The position numbers and the translations under genes were made by a program. The notes under the pieces were generated by a model that made no database searches, was not told where the DNA came from, and saw only the letters and a list, made by a program, of their open reading frames with translations. From Lysobacterales bacterium (GTDB lineage: Bacteria > Pseudomonadota > Gammaproteobacteria > Xanthomonadales > UBA2363), in NCBI GenBank assembly GCA_019634735.1, contig JAHCAT010000012.1:62001-126000 (forward strand): a stretch of 64,000 bases of DNA, read 5' to 3'. Positions 30,314-38,578 of this stretch are shown in pieces. The number at the start of each line of letters is the position of its first letter. Within the stretch, counting starts at the first letter, position 1.

Positions 30314-30362
30314 GCACTTCTCCCCTCCCCCGCCTGCGGGGGAGGGGCGGGGGAGAGGGCCG
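30314..30362 (+). repeat. Dispersed GC hairpin element, copy 2
   Basis: Identical in layout and nearly in sequence to the copy at 26352, including the 12-bp stem and CT loop. Directly follows the 57-bp tandem repeat. Confidence 0.9.
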
Positions 30363-30545
30363 CCCCGGCCAGCGCACGCGACTGGGACAGCAGCGATGCA
30401 GCCCATGGCCAGTGCGCACCCCTGCGGCGCACGTCGCCAGACGGGCCGACCCGCACTTTTCCCGTGGGTGCATGACAACGCCGTCCGGATCGCGCCACGG
30501 CGCGAAGACCGGCAGCCGCAAGAGCGTCCTCGGACCCCTCCGGAT

Positions 30546-30902
30546 TCAGCCCTCGTCGAGCGGGCGGATTTCCAGCACGCCCGTTCCCGGCATGGGATCG
30601 GGGCATCGGCGCGCCCAGGCCAGCGCCTCGTCGAGGTCGCGGACCTGCCACAGCCAGAAGCCCGCGACCTGCGCCTCGGGCGGCAGGAACGGCCCGGCCT
30701 CGACGCCACGCACGCCCTCGGCCAGCGTCACCCGCACGCCCTGCGCGGTCGGCTTCAGTCCGTGGGCGGCGACCAGTACGCCGGCGGCGCGCAGCGCCTC
30801 GTTGAAGCGCCCCATGGCGGCCAGCATCGCCCGGGTCCAGGCCGGATCCGTGTCGCCGCCCTCGCTGGCTGCGCTCGCCTTGACCAGCACCATGACGCGC
30901 AT
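30546..30902 (-). CDS. YCII/DGPF-like small protein
   Basis: 118 residues resembling the YCII-related (DGPF) family: N-terminal MRVMVLVKASAASEGG, then FNEALRAAGVLVAAHGLKP, then AEGVRGVEAGPFLPPEAQVA where the DGPF-type motif sits, then GFWLWQVRDLDEALAWARRC. Such proteins are often encoded beside ECF sigma factors. Here an ECF factor lies 193 bp upstream on the same strand. Function is not established; dimeric alpha-beta proteins of this fold are sometimes enzymes. ATG at 30902 is supported by the family N-terminus. Confidence 0.82.
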   Translation of the reverse strand: MRVMVLVKASAASEGGDTDPAWTRAMLAAMGRFNEALRAAGVLVAAHGLKPTAQGVRVTLAEGVRGVEAGPFLPPEAQVAGFWLWQVRDLDEALAWARRCPDPMPGTGVLEIRPLDEG

Positions 30903-31095
30903 CGCTTGCTCCGGTTCCTCCCCGGCACGCGCCGGACTGCAGAAAGTCGAACGGCGGGACCGGCGATCGACCGCCTGGCCCGGGCCGGGCGCCGGCCATG
31001 CCATGAGGCCGCGAGGCGAGGCCGTCCGGCGCGCGTTGTGGCAAGAGCATGGGAAGCCGCGGCAGCGCCCCCCAGGGAAACGTCCGGACCCGGGC

Positions 31096-31677
31096 TCAGG
31101 CCGGTTCGGGGTCGCCGGCCGACAGCGCCTGCGCCAGCCAGGCCCGCGCGGCATCCCAGTCGCGGTGCACCGTGCGCGGCGAAATGCCCAGGGCATTCGC
31201 GGTGTCCTGGTCGTTGAGGCCACCGAAGTAGCGGCACTCGAAGACCTGGGCCTGGCGCGGCTCGGCCTCGCCCAGACGCACCAGGGCGGTATCGATGTCG
31301 ACCAGCAGCTCGAACTCGCTGGCATCGTTCGGCAGCTCGTCGTCCAGGGTCACCTTCACGGCACCGGCGCCGCGCTTGATCGCCAGGCGCTCGCGGGCAT
31401 GGTCGACCAGCACCTGGCGCATGATGCGGACGGCCAGGCCCATCAGGTGGCCGCGGTCGCGCGGCGCACCCTCGGCACGGGCCAGGCGCAGGTAGCACTC
31501 GTGGACCAGGGCGGTTGTGCCCAGCGTATGCCGCTTGCCGGCACCCAGCGCGCCATGGGCCAGCCGCTTGAGGTCCGGGTAGACGAGATCGACCAGCCGG
31601 TGCCAGGCATCGGCATCGCCTTTGCGGGCGCGATCGAGCAGGACCGTGACGTCGGGGGAATGCACCGGCTCATCCAT
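31096..31677 (-). CDS. ECF-type RNA polymerase sigma factor (TIGR02999-like)
   Basis: 193 residues with the two sigma regions. Region 2 spans LVDLVYPDLKRLAHGALG to the conserved TTALVHECYLRLARAEG and MGLAVRIMRQVLVDHARERL. Region 4 is QAQVFECRYFGGLNDQDTAN then LGISPRTVHRDWDAARAWL. The ALVHEcYLRL and RQVLVDHAR forms mark the TIGR02999 / PF07638 type common in Lysobacterales and planctomycetes. Those factors usually sit by a Ser/Thr kinase gene, absent here. No anti-sigma factor is seen either. ATG at 31677. Confidence 0.9.
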   Translation of the reverse strand: MDEPVHSPDVTVLLDRARKGDADAWHRLVDLVYPDLKRLAHGALGAGKRHTLGTTALVHECYLRLARAEGAPRDRGHLMGLAVRIMRQVLVDHARERLAIKRGAGAVKVTLDDELPNDASEFELLVDIDTALVRLGEAEPRQAQVFECRYFGGLNDQDTANALGISPRTVHRDWDAARAWLAQALSAGDPEPA

Positions 31678-31878
31678 GGCGGCAGTTTACGCAAGCCGGC
31701 CCGGGGCCAGGGGGAAGAACTGCCGGAAGCGGAACGCTCGACCGCGGCCGGCCTGCTGCCTGGGGTCGCTCCCCGACCGCGCATGCACCGGACCGCGCCG
31801 CGCCCGCCCGACGACACGACGCGTTGCCCGCGATCGCCGCGGCCCGGCATCATGCCGGTCGATCCGAAGGAGAACGCA

Positions 31879-32604
31879 ATGCGCCTTGCCCTCGTCAGCG
31901 GCGGTTCCCGTGGCCTTGGCGCCGCACTGTGCGCGCACTGGCGGGGCCAGGGCTGGCGGGCGATCGACTGCTCGCGCAGCGGCGCCGGACCCGACCATCT
32001 GGCGGTCGACCTGGCCGACCCGCAGGCGGCCGAGCAGGTGCTGGTCCCGGCGCTGGCCGCCCTGGCCCGGCAGCCCTGGCAGGAGGTGGTGGTGGTCGCC
32101 AACGCCGCCCGCCTGGAACCGGTCGGCCCGCTCGCCCGCCTGGACACGGCCGAGCTGCTTCGGCACTTCGCGGTGAACCTCACCGGCACCCTGGTGTTCC
32201 TTAAGACCGCGCTGGCCGCGTTCGCCGGCCACGGTGCCGAACGCTGCCTGCTGGCGATCAGCTCCGGCGCGGCGCGGCGGCCGATCCGCGGCTGGGCCCC
32301 TTATTGCGCGGGCAAGGCGGCGCTGGAGCAGTTCATGGCGGTGCTGGCGCTGGAGCAGGACGATGAGGAACGGCCGGTGCGCACGCTGACGGTCAGTCCC
32401 GGCGTCCTGGACACCGGCATGCAGCAGCGCATCCGCGCCAGCGACCCGGCCGAGTTCCCGGACCGCGACCAGTTCGTGGCCTTCCAGGACAGCGGCGCCC
32501 TGCGCGATCCCGCCGTGGTCGCCGCCGCGATCGCCGACTGGCTGGCCAACCGCCCAGACAACGGCAGCCGTTTCGACGCCAGCGAGCTGCTGCTGCCTCG
32601 CTGA
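31879..32604 (+). CDS. Short-chain dehydrogenase/reductase
   Basis: 241 residues. Cofactor motif SGGSRGLGAAL near the N-terminus, VVANAARLEPVG in the NNAG position, catalytic Ser in LLAISSGAA and Tyr/Lys in YCAGKAALEQ. The SPGVLDTGMQ segment is the usual PG motif. The overall pattern resembles sepiapterin reductase / YueD-like SDRs, but substrate cannot be assigned. AAGGAG 7 nt before the ATG at 31879 supports this start. Divergent from the ECF sigma gene with about 200 bp between. Confidence 0.88.
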   Translation: MRLALVSGGSRGLGAALCAHWRGQGWRAIDCSRSGAGPDHLAVDLADPQAAEQVLVPALAALARQPWQEVVVVANAARLEPVGPLARLDTAELLRHFAVNLTGTLVFLKTALAAFAGHGAERCLLAISSGAARRPIRGWAPYCAGKAALEQFMAVLALEQDDEERPVRTLTVSPGVLDTGMQQRIRASDPAEFPDRDQFVAFQDSGALRDPAVVAAAIADWLANRPDNGSRFDASELLLPR

Positions 32605-32838
32605 GCGCCGGAACCTCGCCGTACGCCTCGCGACGCGGCGCGATCCGCGCCTGCGCCTTCCTGGTCCGGCTGGTCACGCGACGGCCGGATGGCAGGCGGC
32701 ATGGCGCTATAGTGCGACGGGCACTGCCTGCGCCAGGGGACACAAGGGAGCGGACCCGGCACGACGCCGACCGGTGCCTGCGCGTCGCGCGCGCGGGACG
32801 CTGCCCGGGCCTTGCCACTGCCAGCCGCGGAGATCCGG

Positions 32839-33594
32839 ATGGAACACGCTCGCTCCGACAACGGCCGCCACCCGCGCCCGGGCAGCCACGGACACGAGCG
32901 CCTGGCCACGACGGTGGCGCTGGTTTCCGCCTGCCTGCTGCTGCTGGCGATCCCGGCGTTCTGGCCCGACTACCTCGGCAAGTTCGGCGATGCGCACGGC
33001 TACACCCACGCGCATGCCCTGCTGGGCACCGCCTGGCTGGTGCTGCTGGTGGTCCAGCCGCTGCTGATCCGCGCGCGCCGCCGCACCGCACACCGCCTGC
33101 TCGGCGGCATCGGCCTGGTGGTCGGCCTGGCCTTCATCGTCTCGGGCGTGCTGCTGACCCATCACAACCTCGGGCGGATGTCCGACGAGGCGTTCGCACG
33201 CTTCGGCCATTTCGCCTGGCTGCCGCTGTCGATGACCGTGATCTTCGCCGCGGCACTGGCCCTGGCGATCGCCTGGCGCCGGGTGCCCGGCGCGCACGGC
33301 CGCTTCATGGCGGTCACCGCCCTGCCCCTGCTCGACCCGCTGCTGGCGCGCCTGCTGCACCACTACGCGCCGCCCCTGCCCGCCTGGTACCTGTACCAGA
33401 TGCCGGCGTTCGCGCTGGCGACCGCCGTGCTGTTCGTCCTGTGGGCGCGCTGGCCCGGCCGGCTGCCGGGCCGGCGGGCCTTCGCGGCGTTCGCGGTCCT
33501 CGCGGTGCTGGTGCTGCTCGGCTACTTCGCGACCCCCGGCTGTGCCGCCTGGCTGGGCCTGGTCGATGCCTTCCGGGCGTTGCCGCTGACCTGA
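32839..33594 (+). CDS. Multi-pass membrane protein of unknown function
   Basis: 251 residues with about seven hydrophobic segments, starting with TTVALVSACLLLLAIPAFW after a 33-residue charged N-terminus. Histidine-bearing segments (YTHAHALLG, TAHRLLGGIG, LTHHNLG, LLHHYAPP) recur at helix ends, a pattern seen in small haem-binding or DUF2306-like membrane proteins. I do not recognise the family. ATG at 32839 with GGAG upstream is preferred over an ATG at 32812. It stands alone, convergent with uup. Confidence 0.65.
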   Translation: MEHARSDNGRHPRPGSHGHERLATTVALVSACLLLLAIPAFWPDYLGKFGDAHGYTHAHALLGTAWLVLLVVQPLLIRARRRTAHRLLGGIGLVVGLAFIVSGVLLTHHNLGRMSDEAFARFGHFAWLPLSMTVIFAAALALAIAWRRVPGAHGRFMAVTALPLLDPLLARLLHHYAPPLPAWYLYQMPAFALATAVLFVLWARWPGRLPGRRAFAAFAVLAVLVLLGYFATPGCAAWLGLVDAFRALPLT

Positions 33595-33655
33595 GGCGAC
33601 GGCCGCAGGTCGCGCCGCCCCCGCAGGGACGCGGCTTCCGCGCTGAACAGCGCGC

Positions 33656-35578
33656 TCAGCCGTCGAGCTCGGCCCAGCGCGCGTAGGCGGCGTCCAGCTC
33701 GAGCTGGGTGGCGGCCAGGGCGGCCTGGTCGGCGCCGATCTGCGCCGCCGGGCGCTGGTAGAAGGCCGGGTCGGCCATCGCCGCGCCCAGGGCCGCGAGT
33801 CTGCCTTCCAGGGCCTCGATGCGGGCCGGAAGCTGTTCCAGCTCGCGCTGGTCTTTGTAGCTGAGCTTGCGGGGTCGCGCCTGGGCAGCGCTGGCCGGGG
33901 CCTCGTTCTGGCCCGGCGGAACCGACCCGGTCGCGCTGACCGACGCCGGTCCGCCCGATCCGGACCCGGCGTCGTCCAGTGCAGCGCTGCTGCCGCCTGC
34001 GACACGCTGCCGCAGCCAGTCGCTGTAGCCGCCGACGTATTCGCCGACCCGGCCCTGCCCTTCCATGACCAGGGTCGAGGTGACCACCTTGTCCAGGAAA
34101 TCGCGGTCGTGGCTGACCAGCAGCAAGGTGCCGGTGTAGTCGGCGAGCAGTTCCTCCAGCAGCTCCAGCGTCTCGACATCTAGGTCGTTGGTCGGCTCGT
34201 CCATGACCAGCAGGTTGGACGGCTGGGCGAACAGGCGCGCCAGCAGCAGGCGGTTGCGCTCGCCGCCGGACAGGCGGGTGATCGGCGCGCGTGCGCGCTC
34301 GGGGGTGAACAGGAAATCCTGCAGGTAGCCGAGCACGTGCTTGCGGCTGCCGCCGACCTCGATGTACTCGCGGCCCTGCGAGACGTTGTCCAGGGCGTTC
34401 CAGTCCTCGCGCAGGCTGGCGCGGTGCTGGTCGAAGTAGGCGATCTCAAGGCGTGTGCCGTGGCGCACCTCGCCGCGCAGCGGGGCGAGCTCGCCGAGCA
34501 GCAGGCGCAGCAGGGTCGACTTGCCGCTGCCGTTGCGGCCGATCAGGCCGATCCGGTCGCCGCGCAGGATGCGCGTGGAGAAGCCGCGCACCAGCAGGTC
34601 GCCGCCGTAGCCGAAGTCGACGTCCTCGGCCTCGATCACCCGCTTGCCGGATTCGCCGGCGGCGCTCGCCACCAGCTTCACCTGGCCGGTCTCGGCGCGG
34701 CGCCGGGCCGCGTCGCGGCGCATCTGCTCGAGCCGGCGCACGCGGCCTTCGTCGCGGGTGCGGCGCGCCTTGATGCCCTGCCGGATCCAGACCTCTTCCT
34801 GCGCCAGCATCTTGTCGAAGCGGGCGTTGGCCTGGCCTTCGGCATGCAGGCGCTCGTCGCGACGGCGCAGGAAGTTGTCGAAGCCGCCCGGCCAGGACAG
34901 CACCTGGCCGCGGTCGATCTCGACGATGCGGGTGGCCAGGGCGCGCACGAAGCGGCGGTCGTGGCTGACCAGCACCAGGGCGCCGGCGAACGCCGACAGG
35001 AAACCCTCAAGCCATTCGATCGCCTCGATGTCCAGGTGGTTGGTGGGCTCGTCCAGCAGCAGCACGTCGGGGCGTCCGGCCAGCGCCCGCGCCAGCAGGA
35101 CCCGGCGCTTCATGCCGCCGGACAGGGCGTCGAAGGCCACCTCGCCGTCCAGGTCCATCTGCGACAGCACCTGGCCGACGCGCTGCTCGAGATCCCAGCC
35201 GCCGACCGCCTCGATGCGTGCCTGCAGCTCGCCAAGCACGGCGACGTCCGGCGTCGCCGCCTGGCTGGCGCGATGCCAGCGCGCGACCAGGGCCCCGGCA
35301 TCGCCCAGCCCGCTGGCGACCACGTCCCACACGCTGCCGTCCAGGCCCGCTGGCGCCTCCTGTGCCATCAGCGTGACGCGCAGGCCCTCCTGGCGGCGGA
35401 TCTGGCCGTCGTCGGGCTGCAGCTCGCCGGCCAGCAGGCGCAGCAGGGTCGACTTGCCGGCGCCGTTGCGGCCGACCAGGGCGATCCGCTCGCCGGCCTC
35501 GATGGCGAGGTCGGCGGACTCCAGCAGCAGCGGGCCGCCGACGCCGTAGTCCAGCCCGTTCAGGGCGATCAGGGCCAT
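33656..35578 (-). CDS. uup: ABC-F family ATPase Uup
   Basis: 640 residues. Two ABC cassettes: Walker A LVGRNGAGKSTLL and LIGRNGSGKSTLL; signatures DALSGGMKRR and TRLSGGERNR; Walker B/EPTN motifs LLLDEPTNHLD and LVMDEPTNDLD; switch histidines in LVSHDRRF and LVSHDRDF. The linker between them is charged. A C-terminal coiled coil (residues about 565-640) after a Ser/Gly/Ala-rich spacer marks Uup rather than EttA. There are no membrane segments. Uup acts on ribosomes and affects transposon excision in E. coli. Its ATG overlaps the stop of the CMD-family gene upstream, so both are one operon. Confidence 0.93.
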   Translation of the reverse strand: MALIALNGLDYGVGGPLLLESADLAIEAGERIALVGRNGAGKSTLLRLLAGELQPDDGQIRRQEGLRVTLMAQEAPAGLDGSVWDVVASGLGDAGALVARWHRASQAATPDVAVLGELQARIEAVGGWDLEQRVGQVLSQMDLDGEVAFDALSGGMKRRVLLARALAGRPDVLLLDEPTNHLDIEAIEWLEGFLSAFAGALVLVSHDRRFVRALATRIVEIDRGQVLSWPGGFDNFLRRRDERLHAEGQANARFDKMLAQEEVWIRQGIKARRTRDEGRVRRLEQMRRDAARRRAETGQVKLVASAAGESGKRVIEAEDVDFGYGGDLLVRGFSTRILRGDRIGLIGRNGSGKSTLLRLLLGELAPLRGEVRHGTRLEIAYFDQHRASLREDWNALDNVSQGREYIEVGGSRKHVLGYLQDFLFTPERARAPITRLSGGERNRLLLARLFAQPSNLLVMDEPTNDLDVETLELLEELLADYTGTLLLVSHDRDFLDKVVTSTLVMEGQGRVGEYVGGYSDWLRQRVAGGSSAALDDAGSGSGGPASVSATGSVPPGQNEAPASAAQARPRKLSYKDQRELEQLPARIEALEGRLAALGAAMADPAFYQRPAAQIGADQAALAATQLELDAAYARWAELDG

Positions 35579-36177
35579 CAGGACCCGCCGCGGTGCTTGC
35601 CGCCGGTCCAGCCGGACCGGCCGAGCACGGCATCGCCGACCAGGCAGGCCGGCGCTTCCAGCGTGGTCGCCATGGAATCGTTCCAGCGGTTGAGGAAGCC
35701 GTACAGGCCGACCACGCCGAGGATCTCGACCACCGCGCCCTCGCTCCAGTGCGCGCGCAGGCGCGCCGCCAGGGCCTCGTCGACGGCATTGGGCACGGCG
35801 CCGGCGGCACGCGCGAAGTCCAGGGCGACCCGCTCGGCCTCGGTGTACAGCGGCGAGCTGGCGTAGTCGGTGATCGCCACGATCTTCGCGGCCGGGATGC
35901 CATGCAGGCCGGCGGCGATCAGCGAATGCGCCATGCAGTACTGGCACTGCGCCGCGGTCGAGCACTGGTGGGCGAGCAGGCGCTTGAAGCCGGGGTCGAC
36001 CTCGCCGGCCGGGTCCATCACCGCGCGGGTCAGCACGCCGAAGGCCTCGACCATGGCCGGCCGCCGCTGCATGGTCAACAGGCTGTTGGGCACGAAGCCG
36101 AGGATGCCGCGGAACTGCGCGAAGGTATCGGCCAGCGACGGGTTCGCCGATTCCGGCAGGGGGTCGAGCAGGGGCAT
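35578..36177 (-). CDS. Carboxymuconolactone decarboxylase / AhpD-like protein
   Basis: 199 residues, all-helical CMD fold. The redox-type motif is AQCQYCMAHSLIAAG (C-x2-C followed by His), as in AhpD-like peroxidase-related proteins. Before it come FVPNSLLTMQRRPAMVEAF and the segment around VDPGFKRLLAH. Such proteins relay electrons or detoxify peroxides, though many are uncharacterised. ATG at 36177 gives MPLLDPLPESANPS. Its stop overlaps the uup start by a single base step (ATGA type), suggesting coupled translation. Confidence 0.87.
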   Translation of the reverse strand: MPLLDPLPESANPSLADTFAQFRGILGFVPNSLLTMQRRPAMVEAFGVLTRAVMDPAGEVDPGFKRLLAHQCSTAAQCQYCMAHSLIAAGLHGIPAAKIVAITDYASSPLYTEAERVALDFARAAGAVPNAVDEALAARLRAHWSEGAVVEILGVVGLYGFLNRWNDSMATTLEAPACLVGDAVLGRSGWTGGKHRGGS

Positions 36178-36379
36178 GCGACGGATCCGGGTCGATTGGG
36201 GCTGCCATTGTCGCAGCAGTGCAGGCGGCGCGGGCCGTCGCACCGTCCGCTGCGGCGTCGAACGCGACTTCATGGCGCCCGATCCGCGAGCGGCCGTCAC
36301 CTGCAAAACGTGACGACGACGCGCGATAAAGCGCAGGTGCTGTGGCAGGCTCGGCACCATCCGACACCGGGACGCCGCC

Positions 36380-37918
36380 ATGCCGCCAGCCCTGCGATCC
36401 GCCTGCCTTGCCCTGCTGGTTGCCGGCACAGCCCAGGCGCAACCGGGGTTCGACTGCCAAGTGCCGGTACCACCGCAGCCGGCCAGCTGGACCGTGCTCG
36501 GCAACGGCCAGCCCGGCAGCGTCAGCCGCGCGCAACTGCAGGCCGCCCTGGCCACCGGCGGCGCGATCCGGTTGGCGATCGGCGCCAGCGTGCTGAACGT
36601 CGACCAGGAACTGGTGGTCAGCCGCGAAACCCTCCTCGACGGCAACGGCGCCATCCTGTCCGGCACCGGCAGCGGGCGCATCCTGCGCGTGACCAACCCG
36701 GGCAATGCCACCTACACCTTCACCCTGCTCAACACCACGGTGCGCGGCGGCCGCACGCCGGCCGGTTCCGGCGCCGGCCTGTTCAAGCCCAGCGGCGGCC
36801 CCTGGCAGGCGGTGTCGATCCGCGTCTTCGACTCGCGCTTCACCGACAATCACGCCATCCAGACCGCCCAGGACGACGGCGGCGGCGGGCTGTACGTGAT
36901 CGGCGCCGATGCCCTGGAGCTGGTACGCACCACCATCGACAACAACCGCGGTGCCAACGGCGGCGGCGTCTACACCCTGGGCACGCGCACCATCAACCTG
37001 TTCGACACCGTGCTCGCGGGCAACCAGGCCACCGGCACCGGCGGAAATCCGGGCAACGGCGGCAACGGCGGCGGCCTGGGCGTCGACGGCGCCCAGCGCA
37101 ACATCAACCTGTGCCGCAGCCGGCTGATCGACAACACCGCCAATGCCTATGGCGGCGGGCTGTTCACAGTGGCCTACGACCAGGCCAGCTTCGTGCGCCT
37201 GCGCCAGACCACCGTGCAGGGCAACAACAGCGTGGGCTCCAGCAATGCCCACACCGGCGGCGTGTACCTGCAGGGCGGCCCCTTCGAGATCGACGCCAGC
37301 ACCTTCCGCGACAACCAGGCCGCCGGCTACGGCGGCCTGGCCCTGTTCGACCACGGCGGCACAACCACCGCAGGCCTGATCGTCAACAGCACCTTCACCG
37401 GCAACCTGGCGCGCACCGGCCTGGGCGGCGCGATCAACATGGCCGCCAGCGGCGGCGTGACCATCCAGAACACCACCATCGCCAACAACCGCGCCGATTG
37501 CGCGGTGTGCTTCGCAGGCGGCATCGCCAACGCCGCGGGCCGGCCGCTGACCCTGCGCAACGTCCTGTTCCGCAACAACACCGGCGGCAACGCCTTCAAC
37601 CCCTGGACCCTGCTCAACGCGCCGGTGGCCGGCAGCAACAACATCCAGTGGCCGCAGGTGCGACCGGGCTCGGGCGGCCAGCAGGAGGCACCGGTCACCG
37701 CCGGCGCCATCCATGCCGACATTGCCCTGGGACCGCCCGCGGACAACGGCGGCCCGACCCAGACCCTGGCCCTGCCCTTCCCCTCGCCGGCGATCGATGC
37801 CGGCACCGGCACCGGTACGCCGGCCCTGGACCAGCGCGGCCGGCCACGGCACGGCGCCCCGGACATCGGCGCCTACGAACGCGAACCCGACCTGCTGTTC
37901 GCGGACGGCTTCCAGTAG
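36380..37918 (+). CDS. Secreted right-handed beta-helix protein with F-x-DGF tail
   Basis: 512 residues. Signal peptide ACLALLVAGTAQA ends at about residue 20. The body shows pectate-lyase/polymorphic-outer-membrane-like beta-helix coils, with recurring N-N-x-G-G-G-V-Y type turns (DNNRGANGGGVYTLGT, NTANAYGGGLFTVAYD, NNRADCAVCFAGGIANA). Many coils start from short hydrophobic strands such as LRNVLF. The C-terminal part has the choice-of-anchor-type motif GPPADNGGPTQT ... AIDAG ... RGRPRHGAPDIGAYE. The last eight residues are LLFADGFQ, matching a tail seen on two other secreted proteins here. Likely surface or extracellular; no catalytic residues can be named. Confidence 0.85.
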   Translation: MPPALRSACLALLVAGTAQAQPGFDCQVPVPPQPASWTVLGNGQPGSVSRAQLQAALATGGAIRLAIGASVLNVDQELVVSRETLLDGNGAILSGTGSGRILRVTNPGNATYTFTLLNTTVRGGRTPAGSGAGLFKPSGGPWQAVSIRVFDSRFTDNHAIQTAQDDGGGGLYVIGADALELVRTTIDNNRGANGGGVYTLGTRTINLFDTVLAGNQATGTGGNPGNGGNGGGLGVDGAQRNINLCRSRLIDNTANAYGGGLFTVAYDQASFVRLRQTTVQGNNSVGSSNAHTGGVYLQGGPFEIDASTFRDNQAAGYGGLALFDHGGTTTAGLIVNSTFTGNLARTGLGGAINMAASGGVTIQNTTIANNRADCAVCFAGGIANAAGRPLTLRNVLFRNNTGGNAFNPWTLLNAPVAGSNNIQWPQVRPGSGGQQEAPVTAGAIHADIALGPPADNGGPTQTLALPFPSPAIDAGTGTGTPALDQRGRPRHGAPDIGAYEREPDLLFADGFQ

Positions 37919-37936
37919 CGCGCGCGCTGGCGGGAC

Positions 37937-37984
37937 GGCCCTCTCCCCCGCCCCTCCCCCGCACGGCGGGGGAGGGGAGAAGTG
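37937..37984 (-). repeat. Dispersed GC hairpin element, copy 3 (inverted)
   Basis: Reverse-oriented copy 18 bp past the beta-helix gene stop; loop variant with ACGG (stem CCCCTCCCCCGC on the other strand). Could act as that gene's terminator. Confidence 0.9.
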
Positions 37985-38023
37985 TCGTGCTGCGGCCAGT
38001 TCGGGACTCGGGGCTTCTGAATC

Positions 38024-38054
38024 GGGACCCGCGACCCGGGACCCGGGACCCGGG
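38024..38054. repeat. GGGACCC heptamer array
   Basis: Four heptamers (the second with one change) run directly into the GGCTTC satellite. The heptamer is related to, but not the same as, the GGGGACC array at 3922. Confidence 0.8.
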
Positions 38055-38205
38055 CTTCGGCTTCGGCTTCGGCTTCGGCTTCGGCTTCGGCTTCGGCTTC
38101 GGCTTCGGGCTTCGGCTTCGGGCTTCGGCTTCGGCTTCGGGCTTCGGCTTCGGGCTTCGGCTTCGGCTTCGGCTTCGGCTTCGGCTTCGGGCTTCGGCTT
38201 CGGGC
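38052..38205. repeat. GGCTTC hexanucleotide satellite with GGGCTTC interruptions
   Basis: About 154 bp of GGCTTC units with regularly scattered 7-base GGGCTTC units. The interruptions change the reading frame, so no long peptide is encoded. It is the longest simple repeat in the window. Confidence 0.95.
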
Positions 38206-38323
38206 CTTGGGAAGCGGGATGCGGGATGCGGAGCGCGATCTGCGCCGCTCTCCCTCAGGGAGACTTGGTCAACGTCGTGTCTCAGCCCGCTGGCAGACGG
38301 CGTGTCGCCAGTGCGACGGCACC

Positions 38324-38373
38324 GCACTTCTCCCCTCCCCCGCCGTGCGGGGGAGGGGCGGGGGAGAGGGCCG
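38324..38373 (+). repeat. Dispersed GC hairpin element, copy 4
   Basis: Stem CCCCTCCCCCGC with a TGC-type loop variant. The 65 bp before it (from about 38262) match the module before copy 1, including CAGTGCGACGGCACC, so the mobile unit may be larger than the hairpin. Confidence 0.9.
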
Positions 38374-38578
38374 GGGCTTGCCATGATCGGCATCGTTGCC
38401 GAGCCGGTGACGCGCTCCACCAGGGCGGCCGAAGCTGGCCCTGGCGCATGGCCGGGAAAGGATGCCGATCAGGACCTGCGAAGAGCCGTGCCCCGCCTGC
38501 CGACCCGCACCGACGATTCCCTCACGGGCGCGCCGGGGCGGACGCGCTAAGATCGGGCCGATCGCCACTGGAGAATGC

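Larger units (their letters stand above)
30000..30545. other. 546-bp non-coding gap with a 57-bp tandem repeat and a hairpin element
   Basis: No gene is supported. The stretch holds three 57-bp tandem units (30120-30290) that run directly into the second hairpin element (30314-30362). The remaining 180 bp before the YCII-like gene show no recognisable signal. Confidence 0.6.
37919..38578. other. 660-bp repeat-filled gap before moxR
   Basis: No gene is supported. In order it holds hairpin element copy 3 (inverted), a GGGACCC array, a GGCTTC satellite, and hairpin copy 4 with its upstream module. About 150 bp of unremarkable DNA follow before the moxR start. Frames through the satellite are open but only encode simple repeats. 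Confidence 0.7.

Noticed and set aside
36342..36596. Small ORFs inside the beta-helix gene
   Set aside because: They are out-of-frame shadows of the longer gene with its clear signal peptide and repeats.
33656..37852. A 1398-residue Uup fusion protein
   Set aside because: The upstream part is antisense to the beta-helix gene and the CMD-family gene; Uup begins at ATG 35578.
38052..38205. Gly-Phe repeat protein encoded by the GGCTTC satellite
   Set aside because: The 7-base GGGCTTC interruptions shift the frame repeatedly and there is no start codon with a ribosome-binding site.
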